Source of the DNA: Tsukamurella ocularis
GTDB taxonomy: Bacteria; Actinomycetota; Actinomycetes; Mycobacteriales; Mycobacteriaceae
Direction of reading: 5' to 3'
Assembly: GCF_024807615.1 (NCBI RefSeq)
Contig: NZ_JANUCJ010000002.1
Span: 1 to 64,000, forward strand
DNA: 64,000 nucleotides
Made by a program: the position numbers and the translations under genes. Numbering within the stretch: the first letter of the stretch is position 1; every line of letters starts with the position of its first letter. The notes under the pieces were generated by a model. That model worked only from the letters and a program-made list of their open reading frames with translations. It did no database searches and had not been told where the DNA came from. Shown here piece after piece: positions 19,997 through 27,957 of the stretch.

Positions 19997-21130
19997 CTAG
20001 CGCGGAGTCGAGGTTGCGGAAGGCGTCGTTGACGGCGTTGCGGGTTTGCCGGGCGTGGGCTTCGCGCTCGACGCCGGTGTGCCCGGCTTCGCGGTGTCCA
20101 CGCCGGGCGGCAGCGCTGCGGCGACGGCGGGGTAGTCCACTGACAGACGCAGATTGAGCACGGGACCGTTCGGGGTGTTCGGCATGGCCTTGCGGACGTT
20201 GTCGAGCAGCTGCGAGAGCTGGATTCCGACGCCGCCGGCGCTGCCGTTCGGGAACGCGGCGAGGATCGGCTGGAGCAGGCTCAGCAGCATCGGCGAAGCA
20301 GTCTTGAGGCCGTCCACCGCCTGCGGCGTGAGGATCGCCTGAAGCCCCGCGATCAGGCCGGCGCGCTCGTCGTTGATCCCGTCGTCGAGGATGGCGATGG
20401 TCTTCTTGCTGTCGCCGTTGTGCAGCGGCGTGTGGTCGAGCGCGGACTGGAACGCCGGGATCATCGCGCCGAGTGCGGGATCGGCCGCCTTGAGTGCGGC
20501 GACCACCGTCGGGAAGGTCTCCGCGGTGGACAAGCGCTGCGTGTCCTGCATCGTCTGTGCCACGCTGCCGAGCGCCGTGAGCAACGGAAGCATCGCCTTC
20601 GAGGAGGCGTCGAAGTTCAGCAGCACCTGACCCATGTAAGGGCGCAGGGCGTCGTTGTTCACGTCACCGAGGGTCGCGATCATGTTCGAGACGGTGTTGT
20701 CGGTGATCGGACGCGTCGGGGCGAGTTCGGCGCCGTCCCGCAGCGCGCCACCGCCCTCGTGTGGGGTGAGGATGACTTCGGAGACACCGAACAGATTGCC
20801 CGCGGAGAAGGCCGCCTCCACGTTGTTGGTGAGGCTGCGACCCTGCGGGCCGTCGAGGCGCAGTGTCACGCCCTGCTGCGCATTGCCGAGTGATCGGATC
20901 CCACTCACGGAGCCCACGTCGAGTCCCTGGATCCGCACCTTGGCGCCCTCGACGATCCCGGCAGCCACCGTCGGTGTGCGGAGAGTGAGGGTGAAGACGT
21001 CCTGCGGCCGCAGCGCCTGCACGCCCCACACGGCAAAGGCGATCAGCGCCAGGCAGAGGCTGAACGCCACGCCGCGCCGCCGAAGCTGCGCGTGCGTCGG
21101 GGAGAAGCCGGGCACCGGTGCAAGATCCAC
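19997..21130 (-). CDS. Orphan MCE/MlaD-domain protein
   Basis: One membrane helix (about residues 20–41) is followed by an MCE domain (roughly 45–125) with the family strands VRIQGLDVGSVSGI and AGNLFGVSEVILTP. A helical region of the kind seen in mycobacterial Mce proteins comes next, then a Pro/Thr/Ser-rich tail of about 40 residues. MCE proteins form lipid-shuttling tubes with YrbE permeases, usually from six-gene operons. Here none of those partners flank the gene. The start is GTG at 21130, ten bases after a GATAAT hexamer. It may join a complex encoded elsewhere. Confidence 0.85.
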   Translation of the reverse strand: MDLAPVPGFSPTHAQLRRRGVAFSLCLALIAFAVWGVQALRPQDVFTLTLRTPTVAAGIVEGAKVRIQGLDVGSVSGIRSLGNAQQGVTLRLDGPQGRSLTNNVEAAFSAGNLFGVSEVILTPHEGGGALRDGAELAPTRPITDNTVSNMIATLGDVNNDALRPYMGQVLLNFDASSKAMLPLLTALGSVAQTMQDTQRLSTAETFPTVVAALKAADPALGAMIPAFQSALDHTPLHNGDSKKTIAILDDGINDERAGLIAGLQAILTPQAVDGLKTASPMLLSLLQPILAAFPNGSAGGVGIQLSQLLDNVRKAMPNTPNGPVLNLRLSVDYPAVAAALPPGVDTAKPGTPASSAKPTPGKPATPSTTPSATSTPR

Positions 21131-21157
21131 AGATAGACAAATTATCCGTTGTTGTCT
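21131..21157 (-). promoter_or_regulatory. -10 box flanked by an inverted repeat before the MCE gene
   Basis: On the minus strand, GATAAT (21146–21141) lies 10 bases before the GTG start. AGACAA (plus 21135–21140) and TTGTCT (plus 21152–21157) form a 6-base inverted repeat with an 11-base spacer across it. This is a good position for a dimeric repressor. The surrounding 50 bases are clearly AT-richer than the genome. Confidence 0.45.
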
Positions 21158-21256
21158 GAAATCAATGCTCCGACGAGGTGTATTGTGCCCACACTCACGT
21201 CCGGACGCACACTGTGACGGTTGCCACTGAGTCGGACCGCGCCGCTCCGAACGGCG

Positions 21257-22045
21257 CTAGTCGATCTGCCCGACCGGTGTGCGCTTCTCCGCCTGGAAGG
21301 CGTCCTCGGCCCGTCCGCGTGCCCAGTAGCCGGAGATGGAGAGCCGCTCCCGAGGGACCTTCAGCTCGCGAAGAACCTTCCTGATCGCCTTGATCGACTC
21401 GCGCTCGCCGTGCGCGAAGACATGGGTCGTGGCCCGATCTGCGGGCCAGTCCGCGACGGCCACCTGGCGGGCAAGGAAGTCGACGTCGGCCACGTCGGGG
21501 TTCACGGCCCACCGCACGTCCACGCCCGCCGGTGCGGTCAGCGCGATCCGGTCGGCATCGCTCTCGACCTCGAGGATCGCGGCTCCGCGGGCATCGGCCG
21601 GTAGTGCTTCCAGTGCTGCGGCGATCGCGGGCACCGCCGAGAGGTCGCCGGTCAGGAGGTGCCACGCGGCAGTGGGATCGGGGGAGTAGGCGCCGCCCGG
21701 TCCCATGATGGTGATGGCGTCGCCCGGCTGCGCGCGCTGCGCCCACGGGCCGGCCAGCCCCTCATCGCCGTGGACGACGAAGTCGATCGCGATCCGGCGT
21801 TCGGCACGGTCGAAGGACCGCACCGTGTAGGTGCGGGTTGCTTCGCCGAAGGCGAGCTTCACGTAGGAGTCCGTGCTGGGCAGTCCGGGGAGTTCGGGAT
21901 CGCCGAACGACGCGAGGGCCTCGCCCTCGGCGATCACGCGGACCAGGTGGTCGCCGATCGCCTCGGTGCGCACGACCGTGACCTCGAAGGTCGGCCGCGC
22001 GCGGCGAGCACGTGTGGGAGCTGTGTCGGTACGCGATTCAGTCAT
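21257..22045 (-). CDS. Siderophore-interacting FAD-binding reductase (SIP family)
   Basis: SIP proteins release iron from imported ferric siderophores by NAD(P)H-dependent reduction on FAD. The FAD-binding barrel has ATRTYTVRSFDRAERRIAIDF and HGDEGLAGPWAQRAQPGD, the RxYTxR and HG-x-GPAxxWA signatures of the family. The C-terminal domain ends with the SISGYWARGR motif. The ATG at 22045, with GGGAG just upstream, was preferred over a start seven codons earlier. An IdeR-type operator lies 24 bases upstream, so expression should rise under iron starvation. No siderophore synthesis or uptake gene is adjacent. Confidence 0.9.
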   Translation of the reverse strand: MTESRTDTAPTRARRARPTFEVTVVRTEAIGDHLVRVIAEGEALASFGDPELPGLPSTDSYVKLAFGEATRTYTVRSFDRAERRIAIDFVVHGDEGLAGPWAQRAQPGDAITIMGPGGAYSPDPTAAWHLLTGDLSAVPAIAAALEALPADARGAAILEVESDADRIALTAPAGVDVRWAVNPDVADVDFLARQVAVADWPADRATTHVFAHGERESIKAIRKVLRELKVPRERLSISGYWARGRAEDAFQAEKRTPVGQID

Positions 22046-22069
22046 GACTCCCACCGTACGCCTCAAAAA

Positions 22070-22088
22070 TTAGGGTCGCCTAATCGAA
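22070..22088 (-). promoter_or_regulatory. IdeR/DtxR iron box
   Basis: Read on the minus strand, TTCGATTAGGCGACCCTAA matches the IdeR/DtxR consensus TTAGGTTAGGCTAACCTAA at 15 of 19 positions, with the inner TTAGG...CCTAA half-sites intact. It ends 24 bases before the reductase ATG, where a bound repressor would block the promoter when iron is plentiful. Confidence 0.75.
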
Positions 22089-22140
22089 TGATCTCGGAGA
22101 GTTCGCTACTCAGAACGTCCGGTACCGGCGGCGCCGGGAC

Positions 22141-22146
22141 TAGCAT
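22141..22146 (+). promoter_or_regulatory. -10 element, probable leaderless start
   Basis: TAGCAT ends eight bases before the ATG of the DUF2252 gene, and no ribosome-binding site lies between. Transcription would start at or next to the start codon. Confidence 0.45.
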
Positions 22147-22154
22147 CTTTCACC

Positions 22155-23534
22155 ATGAGCGTCGACGCCCCGAATGGTAAGGATCTTCGCAAGCGCGTGT
22201 CCCGTTCCGCCCAAGCGGAATTCACTCCGGACGGCCGCGACCCCGTCGCAATCATTCGCGAGCAGAACAGCACCCGGATCCAGGAGCTGGTGCCGGAGCG
22301 GATCTCCCGGATGCTGCACTCCCCGTTCTCCTTCTACCGCGGCGGGGCCGCGCTCATGGCGCACGATCTCTCCGGGGAGGCGAACACCGGTCTCAGTGTG
22401 ATGAGCTGCGGCGACGCGCACATCTCCAACTTCGGCCTGTTCGCCTCGCCGGAGCGCCGGCTCTTATTCGACGTCAACGACTTCGACGAGGCCGGGATCG
22501 CACCGTGGGAGTGGGACGTCAAGCGGCTGGCCGCCAGCGTGATGATCTCCGCCAGGGAGAACGGGTACACCGAGGACCAGGCGAAGAGCGCGGTGACCGG
22601 CGCCGTCGGGGTGTACCGCACCACATTGGCGAAGCTCGTCCGACTCGGCGCGGTTGAGCGCTACTACGTCTCGGTCGATGTGGACACGCTGACGACGGCC
22701 GCGTCGGGCGACGAATCCCTCAAGGACCTCATCCAGCAGACCGCGAAGAAGGCGCGCAAGCGCACCTCCGCCCGCATGGTCGAGAAGATCACCGCTACCC
22801 GGGACGACGGCGAGCTACACATCGTCGCCGATCCGCCCACGTTGATTCCCGCTCCGGCGAAGCTGGTGGAGGGCTTCGAAGGTGTCTACGACCGCTACCT
22901 CGACACCCTTCGCCCCGACGCACGCGCGCTGCTTGCGCAGTTCCGCGTCATCGACTGGGCATTGCGCGTCGTCGGCGTCGGCAGTGTCGGTACCCGATGC
23001 TTCATCGTGCTGCTGGGGCGGGAGACCCCTGAGGGCGCCACCGAGACGCTGTTCCTCCAGGTCAAGGAGGCGACCCAGTCTGTGCTGCAGACCTACGGCA
23101 AGTTGGGGCCGTCGATCATGCCGCCCAGGGCGCCGGCTACCGGCACACAGGCGTGGCGAGTCGTGGCGGGTCAGCAGATCCTGCAGTCGCACGCCGATTC
23201 GTTCCTCGGCTTCACACCGACGTTGCGCGGTCACGACTTCTACTGGCGCCAGTTCCGCGACATGAAGGGGTCCGTGGCGACCGAGCTGCTGACCCACGAT
23301 CAGTTCGAGCGCTACGGCCAATCCTGCGCAGGTGTCCTGGCGCGCGCACACGCCCAGTCGCCGCAATCCGCCGTGGCATCCGCGTACCTGGGAAAGTCCA
23401 CCGAGTTCGACGAGGCCGTGGCCTCGTTCGCGACCGCCTATGCCGACCAGAACGAAAAGGACTACGCCGCAGTGGAGGCCGCCGTCAAGGCGGGTGTCCT
23501 GCCGTGCGCCGACGTGGCGTTCGCGGAGTCTTAG
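22155..23534 (+). CDS. DUF2252 family protein
   Basis: A 459-residue soluble protein of the DUF2252 family. Recognisable family blocks are SPFSFYRGGAALMAHDL, the SCGDAHISNFGLFASPE loop with a kinase-like HxxN, and LFDVNDFDEAGIAPWEWDVKRLAAS. These resemble the catalytic and Mg-binding loops of aminoglycoside-kinase folds, so an ATP-dependent small-molecule kinase is possible but unproven. It is a single-gene unit, divergent from the iron-regulated reductase, and the iron box sits nearer the reductase. Confidence 0.85.
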   Translation: MSVDAPNGKDLRKRVSRSAQAEFTPDGRDPVAIIREQNSTRIQELVPERISRMLHSPFSFYRGGAALMAHDLSGEANTGLSVMSCGDAHISNFGLFASPERRLLFDVNDFDEAGIAPWEWDVKRLAASVMISARENGYTEDQAKSAVTGAVGVYRTTLAKLVRLGAVERYYVSVDVDTLTTAASGDESLKDLIQQTAKKARKRTSARMVEKITATRDDGELHIVADPPTLIPAPAKLVEGFEGVYDRYLDTLRPDARALLAQFRVIDWALRVVGVGSVGTRCFIVLLGRETPEGATETLFLQVKEATQSVLQTYGKLGPSIMPPRAPATGTQAWRVVAGQQILQSHADSFLGFTPTLRGHDFYWRQFRDMKGSVATELLTHDQFERYGQSCAGVLARAHAQSPQSAVASAYLGKSTEFDEAVASFATAYADQNEKDYAAVEAAVKAGVLPCADVAFAES

Positions 23535-23580
23535 CGCGACCTTGACGGCGCCGGACCTTCCGCCCGTGCCGCGGCCCGCG

Positions 23581-23586
23581 TAGACC
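23581..23586 (+). promoter_or_regulatory. -10 element, probable leaderless start
   Basis: TAGACC lies seven bases before the GTG of the next gene, with no purine-rich ribosome-binding site in the gap. Confidence 0.35.
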
Positions 23587-23593
23587 GGTAAGC

Positions 23594-24076
23594 GTGACTC
23601 TGATGGAGGTTCTGCCCTCACTCGCCCGCGCCGGCATCGCCCGGACCTTCGATCCCACGATCTGGCCCGAAGGCACCGCGATGGACGGCGACGAGGTCCT
23701 CATCGCCGGCACCCCGGCGGCTTCCCTGGCCGACGGCGGACCGTCGGCCTACCCCGTCGTGGTGAGCCGTATCAGCCGGCTCGTGCGCTCCGGCCCCGTG
23801 GTCCTGTGCGACGTCGCGGGGCAGCTGCCGCCGCACGCGCGGCTCGCCGACGTCGCCTGGCCCGGTGCCCGGCTCGCCGGGGCCCGCATGCGGCAGCTCC
23901 TGGTGCGCGGAGCCGACGGTACGCGGCTCGCCGCTCGCGTCGAAGTTCCTGTCGACGTCCCGGTGAACGCGCCGATCGCCCTGGCGCTCGCGCTGCCGCA
24001 CGGCCTCGCGACCCCCGGTTCCCGGGCCTGGTGGCCCGCCGTGGACGCGCATCGCGGCCTCGGACGCCTGGCCTGA
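23594..24076 (+). CDS. Conserved protein of unknown function
   Basis: This is a 160-residue protein with no signal peptide or membrane helix. It is rich in Ala, Val, Pro and Arg with a predicted beta-strand pattern, including PVVVSRISRLVRSGPVVLCDVAGQLP. Codon use and GC match the neighbours and the frame is clean over 480 bases, so it is taken as real. It is not recognised. The GTG start is chosen because it directly follows a -10-like hexamer. The next gene, on the same strand, has its own -10. Confidence 0.6.
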   Translation: MTLMEVLPSLARAGIARTFDPTIWPEGTAMDGDEVLIAGTPAASLADGGPSAYPVVVSRISRLVRSGPVVLCDVAGQLPPHARLADVAWPGARLAGARMRQLLVRGADGTRLAARVEVPVDVPVNAPIALALALPHGLATPGSRAWWPAVDAHRGLGRLA

Positions 24077-24110
24077 GCGACGTCACTGTCGGGGGAGCGG
24101 CGCGGTCGAT

Positions 24111-24116
24111 TAGGCT
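24111..24116 (+). promoter_or_regulatory. -10 element, probable leaderless start
   Basis: TAGGCT ends six bases before the GTG of the phosphatase gene. This places the expected transcription start on the first base of the codon. Confidence 0.45.
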
Positions 24117-24122
24117 CGGTGC

Positions 24123-24857
24123 GTGCACAATTTCCGTGACGCAGCAGGTACTGACGGCTACCTCGCCGACGGGGGCCGGATGCGCCGGGGCCTGCTCTTC
24201 CGGTCCAGCGCCCTCGACGCCGACGCGATCGACCCTGCCCGCCTCGCGGAGGCCCGCCTGGCGGACGTCTTCGACCTCCGCATGACGGTGGAGGTGACCC
24301 CGAAGCCCGACGTCGTGCCCGATGGCGCGCGGTATGTGCGGCTCAACGTGATCGGCGACGACGTCGAGCTCGGAGCGCTGGATCCCACGTCGCTCAAGGA
24401 CGCCGCGGGTGCCCGCGAGCTGCTCTCCGACGTCTACCGGATGTTCGTCACCGAGGACAACGCCCGCGCGCAGTTCGCGGCGCTCGCGCGCGCGGTCGCC
24501 GGCGAGGAGCGTCCGCAGGTCTTCCACTGCACCGCCGGCAAGGACCGCACCGGCTGGGCGGCGGCGGTCGTGCAGCGGATCGTGGGCGTCTCGCCCGACG
24601 ACGTGATGGCCGACTACCTGCTGACCAATGAGTACTCCGCCGCCGTGATCGACAAGATCGCGGCCAGCGCCGCCGCCGAGCGGGGTGAGGCGGTCGGTGA
24701 GGCCGCGCGGGTGCTCGCCGGGGTCTTCCCCGAGGCCCTGACTGCGGCCTTCGATGAGGCCGACGCCCGATACGGCGACTTCGACGGGTACGTGCGCGAG
24801 GGGCTCGGAATAGATGGCGCCGTCATCGCCCGGCTGCGCGCGAAGCTCGTAGCGTAG
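24123..24857 (+). CDS. Tyrosine/lipid phosphatase, PtpB-like
   Basis: The P-loop HCTAGKDRTG (135–144) supplies the nucleophile C136 and phosphate-binding R142. The N-terminal HNFRDAAGTDGYLADGGRMRRGLLFRS is the usual lead of the Y_phosphatase3/PtpB family (Rv0153c-type), and an early Asp in the DLR motif fits. M. tuberculosis PtpB dephosphorylates phosphotyrosine, phosphoserine and phosphoinositides and is secreted. No signal peptide is visible here. It is a stand-alone gene, convergent with the next one, only nine bases apart. Confidence 0.88.
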   Translation: MHNFRDAAGTDGYLADGGRMRRGLLFRSSALDADAIDPARLAEARLADVFDLRMTVEVTPKPDVVPDGARYVRLNVIGDDVELGALDPTSLKDAAGARELLSDVYRMFVTEDNARAQFAALARAVAGEERPQVFHCTAGKDRTGWAAAVVQRIVGVSPDDVMADYLLTNEYSAAVIDKIAASAAAERGEAVGEAARVLAGVFPEALTAAFDEADARYGDFDGYVREGLGIDGAVIARLRAKLVA

Positions 24858-24866
24858 AGCGAACTT

Positions 24867-25322
24867 CTAGCCGAGCTTGCGGCCGCGGGTCGAGAAGCGC
24901 CCGTCGTCCTGCGTGAAGCCGGTGGAGTCGACGGAGCACTCCAGCCCGCCGTCGCGCAGGGCGGTGCACGAGGCGCCGTGCACCGACAGCCGGGCGCCCG
25001 CGGGAAGTTCGCGGGGGCGCTCCTGGACCGACAGCTTGTCGAGGTAGCGCCAGCCGCGTTCTGTGACCTCGACGGCCTCGGGCCGGACGGTGCGGTTCTT
25101 CACCGTGATCCGGGTGCCCGCCGGCGCGGAGATCCCGCACCGCAGGGTGGTGGGATCCGCCTCGATGGTGCACACCCGCTTGCCTCCGTCGTAGCGGTAG
25201 AGGAAGGCGTACCCGTCGTCGGCGCGGTAGCGATCCGCGTCCACTGCCGGTTCCGCGGCCGCGGGCAGCGCGACCGCGAACGAGGCGGCGACGATCGCCG
25301 ACACCAGGAGAGCACGCTTCAT
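24867..25322 (-). CDS. Secreted protein of unknown function
   Basis: A Sec signal peptide (MKRALLVSAIVAASFAVALPAAAEP) precedes a mature part of about 125 residues with four cysteines (in RVCTIEADPTTLRCG, GASCTAL and LECSV), probably forming two disulfides. It resembles small exported actinobacterial proteins, but no family is recognised. The ATG at 25322 was chosen over one three codons upstream because it opens the signal peptide and lies seven bases after a TACAGT -10. Confidence 0.72.
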   Translation of the reverse strand: MKRALLVSAIVAASFAVALPAAAEPAVDADRYRADDGYAFLYRYDGGKRVCTIEADPTTLRCGISAPAGTRITVKNRTVRPEAVEVTERGWRYLDKLSVQERPRELPAGARLSVHGASCTALRDGGLECSVDSTGFTQDDGRFSTRGRKLG

Positions 25323-25329
25323 GCACGCC

Positions 25330-25335
25330 ACTGTA
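25330..25335 (-). promoter_or_regulatory. -10 element, probable leaderless start
   Basis: On the minus strand TACAGT stands seven bases before the ATG of the secreted-protein gene, with no ribosome-binding site between. Confidence 0.45.
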
Positions 25336-25361
25336 CCGCGCGTACACCGCGACTAGCAGGG

Positions 25362-26423
25362 CTAACGTCCGGTCACCCGTACGATCCGGTCGTCACCGGG
25401 GCGCGGGTCGCCGCGCCCGTCGGTGTTGTTGGTGAGGATCCAGGCCGAGCCGTCCGGAGCGCGCACCACATCGCGCAGGCGGCCCAGGCTCTCGCGGTAC
25501 CGCTCTGTCGCCGTGCCGGTCGCGGCGAGCGGGACCGTCCGCAGCCGCTCACCGCGGAGGTTCGCGATGAGCAGGTCGTTGCCCACGATGGCGATCCCGC
25601 TCGGGCTCGCGGACGACGTCGACCACTGCTGCAGCGGGTCCACGAAGCCCTCGCGTCGCCCGATGCCCTCGACCTCCGGCCAGCCGTAGTTCGCGCCCGG
25701 ACGGATGAGATTGAGCTCGTCCCAAGTGTTCTGGCCGAACTCGCTGGCGTACAGCGCACCGTCGGGCCCCCAGGCCAGGCCCTGCGCGTTCCGGTGTCCC
25801 AGGCTGTAGACGAGGGAATCGGGGAACGGATTGTCCGCGGGCCGCGCCCCGTCCGGCGTCATCCGGAGGATCTTGCCGCCGAACTCCCGCGGGTTCTGCG
25901 CGTCGGAAGGCCGCCCCGCGTCGCCGACGGTGGCGTACAACATCCCGTCGGGCCCGAAGGCGATACGCCCGCCGTTGTGGATCGACGCCGCGGGCAGGCC
26001 CGTGAGGATCGCGCGGGCCGGACCGAGGGAGCGTGAACCCGCCGCGCCCAGCAATGGCATCCGGACGATCCGATTGTCCGTCGCGGTGGTGACGTAGGCG
26101 AACAGGTCGCCGTCGCGGACGGCGATCCCGAGCAGCCCGCCCTCGCCCCGCGCGGCGACGCCGTCGATCCGGCCGACCTCGCGCGGCTTCCCGTCGACGA
26201 TCTCCACGATCCTGCCGCGATCCCGTTCGCTGACCAGCGGCGCACCGTCGGTGAAGGCGATCGACCAGGGCGCGTCGAGGCCCGTCGCGATCGTGTCGTC
26301 GAGCGCGGGCCCGGCGCTCGCGCTCGGCGCCGCGGTCTCCGACGGTGCGCCGCCACAGCCCGCTAGGGCCAACGTCGCGAGCAGCGCGACAGCAACGCCT
26401 CGGTGCCGGATCGGGGTGCGCAT
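25362..26423 (-). CDS. Lipoprotein glucose/sorbosone dehydrogenase (PQQ-type six-bladed propeller)
   Basis: A lipobox (LALAGC, C23) marks an exported lipoprotein. The mature part is a six-bladed propeller of the GSDH family. Diagnostic segments are LDAPWSIAFTDGAPLVSERDRGRI, GGLLGIAVRDG, HNGGRIAFGPDGMLYATVGDAG, GHRNAQGLAWGPDGALYASEFG and NYGWPEVEG. Relatives oxidise aldoses or sorbosone, usually with PQQ and calcium, at the cell surface. No PQQ genes are nearby. The open frame runs far upstream, but the ATG at 26423 opens the signal peptide and follows a TACTGT -10. Confidence 0.88.
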   Translation of the reverse strand: MRTPIRHRGVAVALLATLALAGCGGAPSETAAPSASAGPALDDTIATGLDAPWSIAFTDGAPLVSERDRGRIVEIVDGKPREVGRIDGVAARGEGGLLGIAVRDGDLFAYVTTATDNRIVRMPLLGAAGSRSLGPARAILTGLPAASIHNGGRIAFGPDGMLYATVGDAGRPSDAQNPREFGGKILRMTPDGARPADNPFPDSLVYSLGHRNAQGLAWGPDGALYASEFGQNTWDELNLIRPGANYGWPEVEGIGRREGFVDPLQQWSTSSASPSGIAIVGNDLLIANLRGERLRTVPLAATGTATERYRESLGRLRDVVRAPDGSAWILTNNTDGRGDPRPGDDRIVRVTGR

Positions 26424-26429
26424 GCGTCC

Positions 26430-26435
26430 ACAGTA
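26430..26435 (-). promoter_or_regulatory. -10 element, probable leaderless start
   Basis: Minus-strand TACTGT ends six bases before the lipoprotein ATG, with no ribosome-binding site in the gap. Confidence 0.45.
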
Positions 26436-26492
26436 GGGCGGAACGTCCGATTCCACCGGCGTTGCGACTGCGATCGGTGCTTGACTGGGCGC

Positions 26493-26966
26493 GTGGACGC
26501 GCTGACCGGATTCGCGGGCTGGATCCCCTTCACCGAGCTGCCCTCGGCCGACGTGCCGCGCGGCCCGGGCGTCTACGTGGTCGTGCGGCCGTCCGACGCG
26601 CCGCCCGTCTTCCTGGACGTGTCGCCCGCCGGTCTCTGGAAAGGGAAGGATCCGACCGTGCCCGTCGCCGAGCTCGAGCGGCGCTGGGTCGCGGGGGAGC
26701 GGGTCGTGTACATCGGCAAGGCGGGTGCCGGCCGTCGCGGGCGTCGCGGGCTGCGCAAACGGCTCGACGAGTACCGCCGTTACGGAGCGGGCGAGCGCGT
26801 CGGGCACTCGGGCGGCCGCCGGATCTGGCAGCTCGCAGACCACGGCGACCTGCTCGTCGCATGGTGCGAGACCGCGGACGACGACGCCGCACCCACCGAG
26901 AGCTCCATGCTCGCCGCCTTCGCAGCGCAGCACGGGCGGCTTCCCTTCGCCAACATGCGGCGCTGA
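26493..26966 (+). CDS. GIY-YIG-like small protein
   Basis: The 157-residue protein shows a GIY-YIG-like core. GVYVVVR (26–32) stands for the GIY strand, VVYIGKAG (71–78) for YIG, then RRGLRKRLDEYRRYG with basic residues, and a late acidic residue in PTESSML (E136). The fold is a small nuclease module that in bacteria cuts or repairs DNA. The insertion between GVY and YIG is longer than in UvrC. The GTG at 26493 was chosen as it leads into the domain; upstream codons overlap the divergent lipoprotein gene. It may be a full nuclease or only a structural relative. Confidence 0.65.
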   Translation: MDALTGFAGWIPFTELPSADVPRGPGVYVVVRPSDAPPVFLDVSPAGLWKGKDPTVPVAELERRWVAGERVVYIGKAGAGRRGRRGLRKRLDEYRRYGAGERVGHSGGRRIWQLADHGDLLVAWCETADDDAAPTESSMLAAFAAQHGRLPFANMRR

Positions 26967-27038
26967 GCCCCGCGTGCAGGCGATTTCTCCTCCGCGCGAG
27001 GCATGGGGTAATCTCCTACAGCACCGCGAGTGCGGCCA

Positions 27039-27112
27039 CGGGCTGTGGCGCAGCTTGGTAGCGCACCTGACTGGGGGTCAGGTGGTCGCAGGTTCAAATC
27101 CTGTCAGCCCGA
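27039..27112 (+). tRNA. tRNA-Pro, anticodon GGG
   Basis: The 7-bp acceptor stem pairs CGGGCTG with CAGCCCG. The D arm (GCGCAGCTTGGTAGCGC), the anticodon arm CCTGA–CTGGGGG–TCAGG with anticodon GGG, and the T arm with GGTTCAAATCC are all in place. CCA is not encoded. The 74-base length is normal. It reads CCC codons. Its 3' end is imitated downstream at 28533–28560. Confidence 0.96.
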
Positions 27113-27121
27113 CAACGCAAG

Positions 27122-27152
27122 ACCTCTTCCGACCAGTTCGGAAGAGGTTTTC
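27122..27152 (+). terminator. Intrinsic terminator of tRNA-Pro
   Basis: ACCTCTTCCGA (27122–27132) pairs perfectly with TCGGAAGAGGT (27138–27148) around a 5-base loop, followed by TTTTCTTGTTT. This is a classical Rho-independent terminator ten bases after the tRNA. Confidence 0.88.
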
Positions 27153-27255
27153 TTGTTTCTCGGGCGGCTCGTCCCGGTTGTGGTTGAGCCTCCGGCTTGC
27201 CTAGAACTCGCCAAGCGCTTGCGGTGCGCCGACCGGGCGGAGGCATACTGAGCCG

Positions 27256-27957
27256 GTGGTGGACGGATCGCGTGGTTTGGTTGAGCTGCTCGCTGGGCCG
27301 CTAGCGGCCGCATCAGTCGGCGCGGCGGTTGCCCTTGCGTTGGCGCTCGCAGGCCCTGGGCGCTATTACGGTTGGAAGTTGCAGAAGACCTTAGATCTGC
27401 TCGATAAGATGAAGCAGGACACCTTGCCGAGGCTCGACGCGCCGCGCCGCGAGCTACAAGCGGAGGCCGAACGGCTGTCGAAACGAGTCGCCGCGTACCA
27501 TCGCGTTCCCACCGAATGGATGATGATCCTCGTCCTATTTGTCGGTTATGGGTGGACCTATGGTGGCATGTTCGGCTTGCTTCATTGGAGACTGCGAGTC
27601 CTGCGCGACGTGGATTGGCCAAACTGGGGCGACGCCATCTTTTGGGTGGCCTTCGTCGTGTTTCTGTCGCCAGGATATGCCCTGACGAAGTGGGGACTGG
27701 AGGCTATCGGCTGGACTAGGCACGAGCGTCATCGCTTTGTAAGAGAAGGGCTTCCCAAGGACTTCGTGCAAAGGTACTCGCGCAGACCGAAGTCCCTCAT
27801 GCCGGAGCCCAGCGGGTGGGACAGAGCGCCGGTGCAACGCATTAGTCGACCGTTACCGCTGTGGATGCAGAACAAGGCCGCGCGCGCCGAACTAAGAAGA
27901 CGGCGAAGCGGGAACGCTGAGGAGTCACCCGGACGCTGCAGTGGAGGAGCGGCGTAG
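27256..27957 (+). CDS. Membrane protein of unknown function in the tRNA-Pro island
   Basis: The 233-residue product has three likely membrane helices (about residues 10–33, 88–110 and 125–148). A heptad-like cytoplasmic helix (40–80, rich in Leu, Lys, Glu, Arg) lies between the first two, and the last 80 residues are basic. No family is recognised. It is the first gene after the tRNA terminator. Its codon use is visibly less GC-biased than the housekeeping genes, suggesting acquisition. The GTG start has only a weak upstream purine run. Confidence 0.55.
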   Translation: MVDGSRGLVELLAGPLAAASVGAAVALALALAGPGRYYGWKLQKTLDLLDKMKQDTLPRLDAPRRELQAEAERLSKRVAAYHRVPTEWMMILVLFVGYGWTYGGMFGLLHWRLRVLRDVDWPNWGDAIFWVAFVVFLSPGYALTKWGLEAIGWTRHERHRFVREGLPKDFVQRYSRRPKSLMPEPSGWDRAPVQRISRPLPLWMQNKAARAELRRRRSGNAEESPGRCSGGAA

